From NCBI GenBank assembly GCA_902784785.1, contig CACZWF010000008.1, forward strand, positions 2,682-46,883: DNA of 44,202 nucleotides. Reading direction: 5' to 3'. This stretch comes from an uncultured Bacteroidia bacterium. GTDB taxonomy: Bacteria; Bacteroidota; Bacteroidia; Bacteroidales; UBA932. The notes beneath the pieces were generated by a model. That model was not told the DNA's origin. It was given only the letters and a program-made list of their open reading frames with translations, and searched no databases. Shown piece after piece: positions 17,096-24,235 of this stretch (positions are counted from its first letter, which is position 1; every line of letters begins with the position of its first letter). A program made the position numbers and the translations under genes.

Positions 17096-20000
17096 ATGAC
17101 CGAATTAAAGCTCTCAAAATCCCTGAACAAAGCATATCGCCAGATTCCGATTGATCGGCAAAGCTTTGAAAATTTCAAAAACCAACTCCGCAATTATTTT
17201 GAGCAGATTGCCGTGATTAACACAGAAGAAAAGCTCAAAGGAGATTTAATGGATTTCTTGAAACAGTCTTTCTATGGCCAGAATTATAAGGTTTCTCCCA
17301 ATGGGGATATTGACTGCGCAATTCACCTGGGAAACAGCATTGAGGCACCTATCGGCGTTATCATAGAAGTAAAAAAGCCCACCAACATCGCCGAGATGAT
17401 TTCTCGCGGAGACCTCAACAGAAAAGCCCTGCAAGAATTATTGCTTTATTACCTGCGCGAGCGCCACACTAACAAAAACATTCAGCTCAAGCAGCTGATT
17501 GTTACCAATGTTTATGAATATTTCATATTTGACGCCCAAGAGTTTGAACGTCTATTCTATTCCAATAAAAAACTCATCAAGCGTTTTGAGGAATTCAACG
17601 AAGGAGCACTGACCTCCGATAAAACCGATTTCTTTTACAAGGAGATAGCCGCTGATTTTATCGCAAAGGTTCTTGATCAGATTACTTATACATGGTTCGA
17701 CATCAATAAGTATAAATCATATCTGGAAACCGAGAATGATAAGCATTTAATTGAACTCTACAAGTTCTTCACTCCTGAGCACTTATTGAAAAAACGTTTT
17801 CAAAACGACAACAACTCGCTCAATACAAAATTCTACAGCGAGCTTCTATATATCATCGGTCTGGAAGAAGTTGAAGAGAAGGATAGCCACAAACGCATCA
17901 TTACCCGACGTAAAGAAGGAGATCGCAATCAAGCATCTATTTTGGAAAACGCCATTAATATTCTTGACAGTGAGGATTGGATAGATAATGTAAAAGAGCG
18001 TTACTCTTTCGGCAAAAACCGCGAAGAACAGTTATTTGGCGTAGGACTAGCTCTCACCATCAGCTGGGTCAATCGCCTGCTCTTTCTAAAACTTTTGGAG
18101 GCTCAACTCGTCAAATACCACAAAGGAGACATCAGTTACGCATTTATGCGACCTTCCGTCATCCCCGATTATGACGAACTTAACAAACTCTTTTTTCAGG
18201 TTCTTGCAAAACGACTCGAAGAGCGTTCTGAAAACATCAACACCAAATACGGGAAAGTCCCGTATCTCAATAGCTCTCTCTTTGAGATTAGCCCCCTTGA
18301 ACGCCAGACCATCCGAATTAGCAGCCTAGACAACGGCGAATTGGCATTATCTGGTAGTACAGTTCTCAAGGATGGCACCAAACCTCGTTATACTAAACTG
18401 CCGACGCTTCAATACTTGTTAGAGTTTTTGGATGCCTACGATTTTTCCAGTGAAGGATCAGAAGAGGTTCAAGAACAAGCCAAGACACTGATTAATGCCT
18501 CTGTGTTAGGCCTCATCTTCGAAAAAATCAATGGGCACAAAGATGGGTCGGTCTTTACACCTGGCGCCGTTACGATGTATATGAGCCAGGAATCCATTCA
18601 CAACACCATCGTACGACGCTTCAATGAAGAAATGGGATGGGCTTGCAAAGACTATGAGGCTTTGAAAAACAAGGACATCGAAGACTACGCCCACGCAAAC
18701 GCAATTGTCGATTCCATCCGCGTTTGTGATCCGGCAGTAGGGTCCGGGCATTTTCTTGTTTCGATCCTCAATGAGATTATTCGCACAAAATTCGATTTAG
18801 GTATTCTCATTGACGGATCGGGGAAACGCATTAAGAAACAAGATTATAGTATTGACATTGAGAACGATGAGCTTCTTGTTTCCGACGAGGATGGCAACCC
18901 CGTGACCTACATACCCGGGAATTCGGAAAGCCAACGCATTCAAGAAACGCTTTTCAGGGAAAAAAGAAAAATCATTGAGAATTGTCTATTCGGTGTAGAT
19001 CTCAACCCCAACGCCGTCAACATTTGCCGCCTCCGTCTGTGGATTGAGTTGCTAAAAAATGCATACTACACCCCGGAGAGTAATTACACAGAGCTGGAGA
19101 CACTGCCCAATATCGACATTAACATCAAGGTTGGAAACTCGCTTTTACATCGCTTTGAACTGGGGCAGGACATTTCTGAAATACTTCGTAAGAACGGCAT
19201 TTCAATCAGCACCTACCGCAAAGCGGTCAACGACTACAAGAACGCACACAACAAAGAAGAGAAACGCGAGCTGGAGGATTATCTACAAAGAATCAAAAGT
19301 AATCTTAGGACCCAAATTGGTTTGAATGATCCCAAGTTGGTCCGAAAAAACCAATTGGAGAACGAACTGAACACCCTGCTGGCACCAGAACTCTTTGAGA
19401 GTAGCAAGAAGGAACAAACATTACGTGACAAGAAGGTCAAGGAACTGAAGGCTAAAATAGCTAAGATTCAAGCTGAGGTGGATGAAATTCGGGACAACAA
19501 AATCTTTATCGGAGCCTTCGAGTGGCGCATCGAATTTCCTGAAGTTCTTGACAAAGATGGTCGTTTCGAAGGTTTCGATTGTATTATTGGCAACCCGCCA
19601 TACATTCAGCTCCAGAAGATGGGAGCAGATGCAGATGCGTTGCAGAAGATGAATTATGAAACCTATGAACGCACCGGTGACATCTACTGCATTTTTTACG
19701 AAATGGGGATGAAACTTTTGAAACCTGGAGCACTGCTGTCATTTATTACATCCAATGGGTGGATGAAGTCGGCATATGGGAAATCATTAAGAACAATGTT
19801 AACAGAACAATATCAGCCAACCTTGCTTGTAGATTTCTCCGGGTACAAGGTCTTTGAGTCCGCAACTGTTGATGTTAATATCCTTTCTGTCATCAAATCA
19901 AACACTCATGATGAGACTTTGGCGTGTTCAATTAAGAAAGATGATTTTGAGATTGAGAAATTGAGCGATTATGTGCAGACGAAAGAGGTGCTATGCTCTT

Positions 20001-20833
20001 TTGGGACCGACTCTTGGTCTATTTTAAGCGACATTGAGAGAAGCATTAAACAAAAAGTCGAAACTGTTGGTGTGCCCCTCGGAGAGTGGGATGTTCAAAT
20101 CTTTAGGGGGATTCTCACAGGGTATAATGATGCGTTTGTAATCTCATCGGATAAGCGTGATGAAATATTAACTAACTGTCAAAATGATGAGGAGAGAGAA
20201 CGAACGGCTCAACTTATACGACCGATTCTCCGCGGCCGGGATATTAGGCGATATGGATATGAATGGGCCGGCTTGTGGCTGATTAACACTCATAATGGTG
20301 TTAGGGATTCCATGGAAAGGATACACATTGAGGATTACCCCGCTATAAAGCAACATCTTGATAATTATTGGGATAAGATTAGCCCCCGAGCAGATCAAGG
20401 GGAAACTGCGTACAACCTACGTAACTGCGCCTATTTGGACGAATTTTCGAAGCCAAAAATAATCTGGAAACGTGTGGGGTCAATTATCCGCTTTTCATAT
20501 GACGAAAAAGGGATTCTTGGTCTTGATAGTACTTGCTTTGCAACAGGAAAACACATTCCATACCTTTGCTGTGTGCTAAACTCTTCTATGGGACATTATC
20601 TTTTAAATGGTGCACCTAGAACAGGCACAGGAGACTTGCTCATTAGTGTTCAAGCAGTCGAGCCAGCGAGGGTGCCTCCGATCAGTGAAGATGAAACAGT
20701 TTTCTGTAAATTGGTTCATCGGTTCATCAGTGCTCCTTCTGCAGAGATAGATAATGAGATTGACAACATTATCTTTGACCTATACGGTCTGAGTACAGAG
20801 GAAAGGGAGTTTATTGTCAATAATTTTCGTTAA
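17096..20833 (+). CDS. Type IIG restriction-modification enzyme (PD-(D/E)xK nuclease, Eco57I-type N6-adenine methylase, TaqI_C specificity domain); phase-variable C-terminus
   Basis: 1245 residues in one chain. N-terminal ~1-200: SLNKAYR.IPI start and a D71/D73...E91-V-K93-K nuclease core, the DUF7149-type PD-(D/E)xK region of large Eco57I-like enzymes. Methyltransferase: SAM-binding D545-P-A-V-G-S-G-H-F553 and catalytic N833-P-P-Y836, so it should methylate adenine at N6. A Lys/Glu-rich coiled coil lies at ~715-805. The C-terminal ~290 residues (SWSILSDIERSIK, IRPILRGRDIRRYGYEW) form a TaqI_C-like target-recognition domain. Such enzymes cut DNA near an unmethylated recognition site and methylate it themselves. 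The 19-bp repeat at 19963-19981 encodes residues 957-962 (SDYVQT), exactly where the specificity domain begins; an alternative module lies inverted downstream. Base composition is more AT-rich than neighbouring core genes. It stops 17 bp inside the convergent module. Confidence 0.93.
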   Translation: MTELKLSKSLNKAYRQIPIDRQSFENFKNQLRNYFEQIAVINTEEKLKGDLMDFLKQSFYGQNYKVSPNGDIDCAIHLGNSIEAPIGVIIEVKKPTNIAEMISRGDLNRKALQELLLYYLRERHTNKNIQLKQLIVTNVYEYFIFDAQEFERLFYSNKKLIKRFEEFNEGALTSDKTDFFYKEIAADFIAKVLDQITYTWFDINKYKSYLETENDKHLIELYKFFTPEHLLKKRFQNDNNSLNTKFYSELLYIIGLEEVEEKDSHKRIITRRKEGDRNQASILENAINILDSEDWIDNVKERYSFGKNREEQLFGVGLALTISWVNRLLFLKLLEAQLVKYHKGDISYAFMRPSVIPDYDELNKLFFQVLAKRLEERSENINTKYGKVPYLNSSLFEISPLERQTIRISSLDNGELALSGSTVLKDGTKPRYTKLPTLQYLLEFLDAYDFSSEGSEEVQEQAKTLINASVLGLIFEKINGHKDGSVFTPGAVTMYMSQESIHNTIVRRFNEEMGWACKDYEALKNKDIEDYAHANAIVDSIRVCDPAVGSGHFLVSILNEIIRTKFDLGILIDGSGKRIKKQDYSIDIENDELLVSDEDGNPVTYIPGNSESQRIQETLFREKRKIIENCLFGVDLNPNAVNICRLRLWIELLKNAYYTPESNYTELETLPNIDINIKVGNSLLHRFELGQDISEILRKNGISISTYRKAVNDYKNAHNKEEKRELEDYLQRIKSNLRTQIGLNDPKLVRKNQLENELNTLLAPELFESSKKEQTLRDKKVKELKAKIAKIQAEVDEIRDNKIFIGAFEWRIEFPEVLDKDGRFEGFDCIIGNPPYIQLQKMGADADALQKMNYETYERTGDIYCIFYEMGMKLLKPGALLSFITSNGWMKSAYGKSLRTMLTEQYQPTLLVDFSGYKVFESATVDVNILSVIKSNTHDETLACSIKKDDFEIEKLSDYVQTKEVLCSFGTDSWSILSDIERSIKQKVETVGVPLGEWDVQIFRGILTGYNDAFVISSDKRDEILTNCQNDEERERTAQLIRPILRGRDIRRYGYEWAGLWLINTHNGVRDSMERIHIEDYPAIKQHLDNYWDKISPRADQGETAYNLRNCAYLDEFSKPKIIWKRVGSIIRFSYDEKGILGLDSTCFATGKHIPYLCCVLNSSMGHYLLNGAPRTGTGDLLISVQAVEPARVPPISEDETVFCKLVHRFISAPSAEIDNEIDNIIFDLYGLSTEEREFIVNNFR
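19963..19981 (+). repeat. Left inverted repeat (IR-L) of the invertible specificity segment
   Basis: GAGCGATTATGTGCAGACG, identical over 19 bp to the reverse complement of 21705-21723. Four further matching bases (AGAA) lie three bases outside each copy. It is in the coding frame as AGC GAT TAT GTG CAG ACG (Ser-Asp-Tyr-Val-Gln-Thr). It is the expected crossover site of the neighbouring serine recombinase. Confidence 0.88.
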
Positions 20834-21713
20834 CATACAACATTTCTGCAGGAGAGAGTCCGTACATTTCACAAATATATGAATCTATCTGTTTTTCACT
20901 CTTTTCAACATCAGCATCTGACATAAGGCGATTGGAAACCAATTGGCTCAATTTTTCGTCAGAATACAGTGCAAGAGGAAGTTGTTCAATTGTGTATTTG
21001 AGCCAGCGGTTGGTACCTACGCCTGATGAAGTCCCAAGACAAGTTGTGAAGTACCAGTGTATCAATTTAGAGTTGAGTAATCCAAGAATATGATAGAGGT
21101 GTGAACCAGTAAGGAAAAATACAGTATTAAGTGGAATAAGGTCATTACAAATCGCAAACTTAGATTTGTCAGACAATTCAATCCATACAATTTTTGTCGC
21201 AGATAATTCGTCCCAATAACTTATACTATCCTGTGTTTCGAACCATTGATTGTTCGTCTTCTTTCGAGTCTTTACCTTTTCTCCATTTATGAGATACTCT
21301 TTACCGGTTTGTTCTAATCGCTCCATTCCGAAGGATAAAAGAAACTCTCGAAGAGAGGGATAATCATCTATGTTATATTGCTTTGAAGGGAATGTTGCTA
21401 TAACATATTGTTCTGCCCACTCATAAGCATACCTTTTGATGTCTCTGCCTCGCAATATCGGTCGTATGATTTCGGCCGTTCTCTGACGTTCATCTTCACT
21501 TATGCATCTACTAAGTATTTCATTGCGCTTTGCCGAGTCGATAATAAAAGCATCATTAAATCCTGTCTTGATACCATAATTAATTTGGATGTCCCAATCT
21601 TTTAACGGCACGCCGACTGACTCAATTTTTGCCTTGATGGAGCGCTCAATATCCGAAAGAATAGACCAGGATTCGGATGAGGAGAAATGAGATGGAACAG
21701 CGTGCGTCTGCAC
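20817..21713 (-). CDS. Silent alternative TaqI_C-type specificity module (3' gene cassette)
   Basis: 298 codons from GTG 21713, but most likely not translated in this orientation: the open frame continues upstream through the inverted repeat as SDYVQT and there is no promoter. After the repeat it resembles the active module at its start (SWSILSDIERSIKAKIESVGVPLKDWDIQI, IRPILRGRDIKRYAYEWAE) and at its end (ICEMYGLSPAEMLYVNENY), and differs in the middle, where target bases would be read. This conserved-edges, variable-core pattern is typical of exchangeable target-recognition domains. Its stop (20817-20819) lies inside the 3' end of the active gene. I infer that it is the stored half of a two-state switch. 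Confidence 0.85.
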   Translation of the reverse strand: MQTHAVPSHFSSSESWSILSDIERSIKAKIESVGVPLKDWDIQINYGIKTGFNDAFIIDSAKRNEILSRCISEDERQRTAEIIRPILRGRDIKRYAYEWAEQYVIATFPSKQYNIDDYPSLREFLLSFGMERLEQTGKEYLINGEKVKTRKKTNNQWFETQDSISYWDELSATKIVWIELSDKSKFAICNDLIPLNTVFFLTGSHLYHILGLLNSKLIHWYFTTCLGTSSGVGTNRWLKYTIEQLPLALYSDEKLSQLVSNRLMSDADVEKSEKQIDSYICEMYGLSPAEMLYVNENY

Positions 21714-21723
21714 ATAATCGCTC
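21705..21723 (-). repeat. Right inverted repeat (IR-R) of the invertible specificity segment
   Basis: Reads GAGCGATTATGTGCAGACG on the minus strand, identical to IR-L. The next base outward (21724) is the first base of the reverse-complemented TAG stop of the recombinase gene, so repeat and recombinase gene abut without overlapping. Confidence 0.88.
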
Positions 21724-22329
21724 CTATTCTTTCAAGAACGAATGAATGTACCGCCCCAGCGTATTCCTATCGACTTTGCATATTTTAGCTATTTTCCTTT
21801 GTGAAACACCTGCACGAAGCAGTTCCACAATAAGCGTCTTCCTGGGAAACAACTTATACTTTTTCTCATCCGTTTTTCTCCCCAATGGCCGTCCCAGAAC
21901 AACACCCTCTGCTTTCTTTCTTGCAAGCGCTTCTTTCGTTCGCTGACTGATAAGATTACGCTCAATCTCAGCGGATAGACCAAATGCAAACGCCAAGACC
22001 TTGCTCTGAATGTCTTCACCCAACCGATAGTTATCCTTTATCGTCCAAACTCTACACTCTTTTGTCATACAGATATTAAGTATCTCCATAATCATAAAAA
22101 GATTCCTGCCTAGACGGGATAGCTCTGCACAAATAATGAGATCATCTTTCTGGACGCTTTTCAGAAGTTTTCCAAGCTGACGCTTGTTGTAGTTCTTCGT
22201 TCCACTAATGGTCTCTTCAATCCAACCATCAATTGTCATTGATTCTTTCTTACAGAAATTGTTAATTTCAAACCTTTGATTTTCAACAGTCTGTTTGTCG
22301 CTGCTGACTCTAATGTAACCGTAAATCAT
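21724..22329 (-). CDS. Serine site-specific recombinase, Mpi/Hin-type DNA invertase
   Basis: 201 residues, the normal length of small serine invertases and resolvases. N-terminal catalytic domain: YIRVS with nucleophile Ser9, then CAELSRLGRNLFMIMEIL and AEIERNLISQRTKEAL, the standard residues of the family. A C-terminal helix-turn-helix (~165-196, ELLRAGVSQRKIAKICKVDRNTLGRYI) binds the recombination site. The closest named relative I can recall is the Bacteroides fragilis master invertase Mpi. Its position against IR-R makes it the probable driver of the specificity inversion. Divergent from the HNH gene; no convincing promoter seen for it in the 62-bp gap. Confidence 0.93.
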   Translation of the reverse strand: MIYGYIRVSSDKQTVENQRFEINNFCKKESMTIDGWIEETISGTKNYNKRQLGKLLKSVQKDDLIICAELSRLGRNLFMIMEILNICMTKECRVWTIKDNYRLGEDIQSKVLAFAFGLSAEIERNLISQRTKEALARKKAEGVVLGRPLGRKTDEKKYKLFPRKTLIVELLRAGVSQRKIAKICKVDRNTLGRYIHSFLKE

Positions 22330-22365
22330 AATAAAGTATTATTGAAATGAGTTATAGAAAATAAT

Positions 22366-22373
22366 TATCTTTG
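22366..22373 (+). promoter_or_regulatory. -7 box of the HNH endonuclease gene
   Basis: TATCTTTG, perfect TAnnTTTG, 18 bp before ATG 22392. A weak ATTG -33 element (22341-22344) is 21 bp upstream. It lies in the 62-bp gap shared with the divergent recombinase gene. Confidence 0.6.
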
Positions 22374-22391
22374 TATCTGATATAAGCATTT

Positions 22392-22940
22392 ATGCCCCAT
22401 TTTAAGCCAAATACAGTTGCCGAATTAATCTATTGGTCATACGCCAATCTCGCAATGGCACATGATGGTACGACTCGTAGACTAACAAACTATGACCGCA
22501 CGTCGTACATCATCCGTACGAGAATGTATAACGGATTACTATCCGGAAAGTTGCAAATCAGTTCTCTATTTGATGATGAAAGATTGAAAATTGAAAATGG
22601 CACCCGCTGCGTATACTGTGGTTCGAAAGAGAACTTGACTATTGATCATCTATTTCCGCGTATAAAAGGAGGAGCAGACAATATAGAAAATCTGGTATGC
22701 AGTTGCAAATCTTGTAATAGCTCCAAAGGGAAAAAAGATCTTATGGTTTGGTTCAACGCACGAGATCAATTTCCCAACATAATGGTACTACGTCGCTATT
22801 TAAAACTAGTCTATCTTCAATGTAAGAATCTCGGATTGATGGAAAAAACTTTGGAAGAAGTGGATGATTCATCTCTTCCATTCCGCCTATCTGAAATTCC
22901 GATAAACTATCCTCCCTGCTCAAAGATTACACTTATATAA
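22392..22940 (+). CDS. HNH endonuclease domain protein
   Basis: 182 residues. The zinc-stabilised HNH motif is at ~73-112: C73-x2-C76, the D85-H86 pair, GGADNIENLV, then C105-x2-C108-N109 and a SSKGKKD tail. HNH enzymes use one metal ion to nick or cut DNA. The first ~70 residues are not recognised. It sits beside a type IIG enzyme and its invertase, so it may be an accessory restriction nuclease or an independent member of the defence cluster; the sequence does not decide. Confidence 0.88.
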   Translation: MPHFKPNTVAELIYWSYANLAMAHDGTTRRLTNYDRTSYIIRTRMYNGLLSGKLQISSLFDDERLKIENGTRCVYCGSKENLTIDHLFPRIKGGADNIENLVCSCKSCNSSKGKKDLMVWFNARDQFPNIMVLRRYLKLVYLQCKNLGLMEKTLEEVDDSSLPFRLSEIPINYPPCSKITLI

Positions 22941-23038
22941 TCAGTTGCAAACACACGGGAAACAAGCTGGTTACTTAGATAGTTTTATCGTTCTGATACA
23001 GTCATCGAGCAGGCATTTGAATTGCTCCATGAACCGAC

Positions 23039-23253
23039 TCAGATTCTCAACAAAACACTGTTCGTCTTTTCCGCGAGAAAGGGACGCTCATAGGCCATGG
23101 AAGCCCTCCTGCACCCTCAATTGGCGGACACTCCAGTGATTTTCTATCGATAGTTGCTGATAGAAAAGGCATTTGGTCGCCTCCGGAATGGTGATAAGTT
23201 CCACTAAGTGGTTCCAGGTCAATTGATGCGACAGCGTCGCAACAATTTTGGTG
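23039..23253 (-). pseudogene. Remnant of a DUF1016 (YhcG-like) PD-(D/E)xK nuclease gene
   Basis: Read on the minus strand from ~23253, the frame gives KIVATLSHQLTWNHLVELI, then a segment with CLFYQQLSIENHWSVRQLRVQ, which matches the N-terminal domain of DUF1016 proteins (typical: ATLSQQLSWSHF.ELL.I......FY......WSVR.LR). It stops at TGA shortly after; a shift of frame gives SMAYERPFLAEK, the next expected segment (IDSMxYERT). No start codon, no C-terminal nuclease domain. The gene is broken by frameshift and truncation. Its presence suggests earlier nuclease or recombination genes in this island. Confidence 0.72.
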
Positions 23254-23348
23254 CATTATTATCGTCTCCAATCGCATCCAACTACTTGGCAATATTCTGG
23301 CCTATACTACGTAAAATAAAAGTTGTACGTTCGTAAGCAAAAAAGTCG

Positions 23349-23410
23349 TATATTTGCAAGGTTGATTCCCGGTAGCCCCTGAAGCAATTCAAGCTATCGG
23401 GTTTAGTTTT
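23349..23410 (+). ncRNA. Possible short structured transcript (promoter box plus hairpin)
   Basis: TATATTTG at 23349-23356 fits TAnnTTTG. Twelve bases later a hairpin pairs 23368-23376 with 23393-23401 (9 bp, one G-U) with a nested TGAA/TTCA stem, followed by TTTAGTTTT. This looks like a promoter with an early terminator, giving an RNA of about 45-50 nt. No good -33 element is seen. The upstream ACGTTCGT (23327-23334) resembles the core of the published Mpi recombination-site consensus ARACGTWCGT. Confidence 0.3.
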
Positions 23411-23478
23411 ATCAACTCCAACCGATTACCAAGTAACAATCCTAGCTATAATTTACTGCTGTTCTTTAGGGATTTTCT

Positions 23479-23589
23479 TTATTGAACTCCACAATTGGTG
23501 ATAAAGTGGTTCACGTTCCACTTATAAGAAGCAATTGTGTTCACTGACAAATCCTGCTTCTTGAGATATGATTCAAATAATTCGCTCAT
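23479..23589 (-). pseudogene. Truncated tyrosine recombinase (N-terminal core-binding domain only)
   Basis: ATG 23587-23589 to TAA 23479-23481, 36 residues. MSELFESYLKKQDLSVNTI followed by ASYKWNVNHFITNCG is the start of a phage-integrase SAM-like (core-binding) domain: a short helix, then LS..TI.SY...V..F. Real integrases continue for about 250-350 residues to the R..H-x-x-R...Y catalytic residues; none are found in the following 200 bases. It is a relic of an integrase, presumably of the element that built this island. Confidence 0.6.
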
Positions 23590-23591
23590 CT

Positions 23592-23622
23592 TTTGTGTTT
23601 ATAAAAAAAAGTTATACCTTTG
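23592..23622 (+). promoter_or_regulatory. Consensus promoter of small RNA unit 1
   Basis: TTTG (23592-23595), 19-bp spacer, TACCTTTG (23615-23622): exact consensus at exact spacing, one of the best promoters in the window. It points at a unit of about 95 nt ending in a strong hairpin. Confidence 0.8.
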
Positions 23623-23627
23623 CCAGA

Positions 23628-23724
23628 GAAAGATGAGGGGCGATAGTAAAAGGGATAGCACTTCTGTCGCCAAAACCAAAAAGACTCTTTCCAAAACCAC
23701 CTGGCTACCCAGGTGGTTTTAATA
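23628..23724 (+). ncRNA. Candidate small RNA 1
   Basis: Begins a few bases after a consensus promoter and ends in a 12-bp terminator stem. An internal stem pairs GGCGATAG (23639-23646) with CTGTCGCC (23664-23671, one G-U), enclosed by GAAAGA/TCTTTC. It shares TCTGTCGCC (23663-23671) and a similar downstream arrangement with candidate small RNA 2. A 29-codon frame (ATG 23633 to TAA 23722, ending WLPRWF) runs the whole length with a ~5-nt leader, so a leaderless peptide is an alternative. Confidence 0.5.
23693..23720. terminator. Bidirectional hairpin terminator
   Basis: AAAACCACCTGG (23693-23704) pairs perfectly with CCAGGTGGTTTT (23709-23720), loop of four. It ends small RNA 1 on the plus strand. 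On the minus strand it contains the last codons and stop of the nuclease-like gene and can end that transcript too. Confidence 0.78.
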
Positions 23725-24235
23725 TTTCTCCAATTCTTTCATTTTTTACCCATATTATCCTTTTTAATGACAAAGGCTGCATTTGCAGGTTATTCATTAA
23801 CCATCCTTCCAAAATTTTATCTTCAGAGAAGAATTTGCTGTTTGGATAATACAAAACCAACAAATCCGCTCCTTTCATGATAGCAGAATGAACTTTTGTT
23901 CTAATGGACCATCGCCCATTGCTTTCAACAGTCTTAATCTCTGATAAGAACCCATCGATTAAAGCGTCACAATTCTTGATTTTTCTCCCTTTTGGATACT
24001 CCGATTCTAATAAAATGCTGTGTCCGCTTCTCCTTAATATAGTTGCAACATCAACTTCATATTGGCCCCTTTTATATCCGAAAGGTCCTATTTGCTTATC
24101 AAAACAATGTTCTTTATGAATTGCACTGACACCTCCGGAATTATCATCAAAAATGACCTCTTGGTAATTGGGGTCATGAAGTAGCCGAAGATATTCTTGG
24201 AAATTTTCTTCTCGTTGTTGATTACAAGCAATCAT
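23705..24235 (-). CDS. PD-(D/E)xK nuclease-like protein resembling CdiA C-terminal tRNase domains
   Basis: 176 residues. After ~35 residues of leader region comes GGVSAIH40, then YE60VDVA.ILRRSGHSILLESE, CD90ALIDGFLSE99-I-K101, and a SAIMKGADLLVLYYP strand. The E60...D90...E99-x-K101 spacing is that of PD-(D/E)xK nucleases, and the order of motifs is like the CdiA-CT tRNA nuclease toxins and related domains in mobile elements. The domain assignment is from motif pattern only. It overlaps the small upstream gene by 14 bp, so the two are translated together. AT-rich like the rest of the island. Confidence 0.65.
   Translation of the reverse strand: MIACNQQREENFQEYLRLLHDPNYQEVIFDDNSGGVSAIHKEHCFDKQIGPFGYKRGQYEVDVATILRRSGHSILLESEYPKGRKIKNCDALIDGFLSEIKTVESNGRWSIRTKVHSAIMKGADLLVLYYPNSKFFSEDKILEGWLMNNLQMQPLSLKRIIWVKNERIGEILKPPG

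Larger units (their letters stand above)
19963..21723. mobile_element. Invertible DNA segment carrying two alternative specificity modules
   Basis: 1761 bp bounded by perfect 19-bp inverted repeats. It holds the C-terminal module of the active enzyme on the plus strand (residues 963-1245) and a homologous but different module on the minus strand, tail to tail with a 17-bp overlap of their ends. Inversion would fuse residues 1-962 to 295 residues starting HAVPSHF, giving a 1257-residue enzyme with no frame change. The recombinase gene lies just outside the right repeat. Confidence 0.85.

Noticed and set aside
20817-21713. Reading the minus-strand specificity module as an independent, expressed gene
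   Set aside because: The frame runs on through the inverted repeat, there is no promoter, and the module lacks a methylase domain; it makes more sense as a silent cassette.
22945-23139. 64-codon plus-strand frame downstream of the HNH gene
   Set aside because: Overlaps the DUF1016 remnant on the other strand and has no recognisable features of its own.
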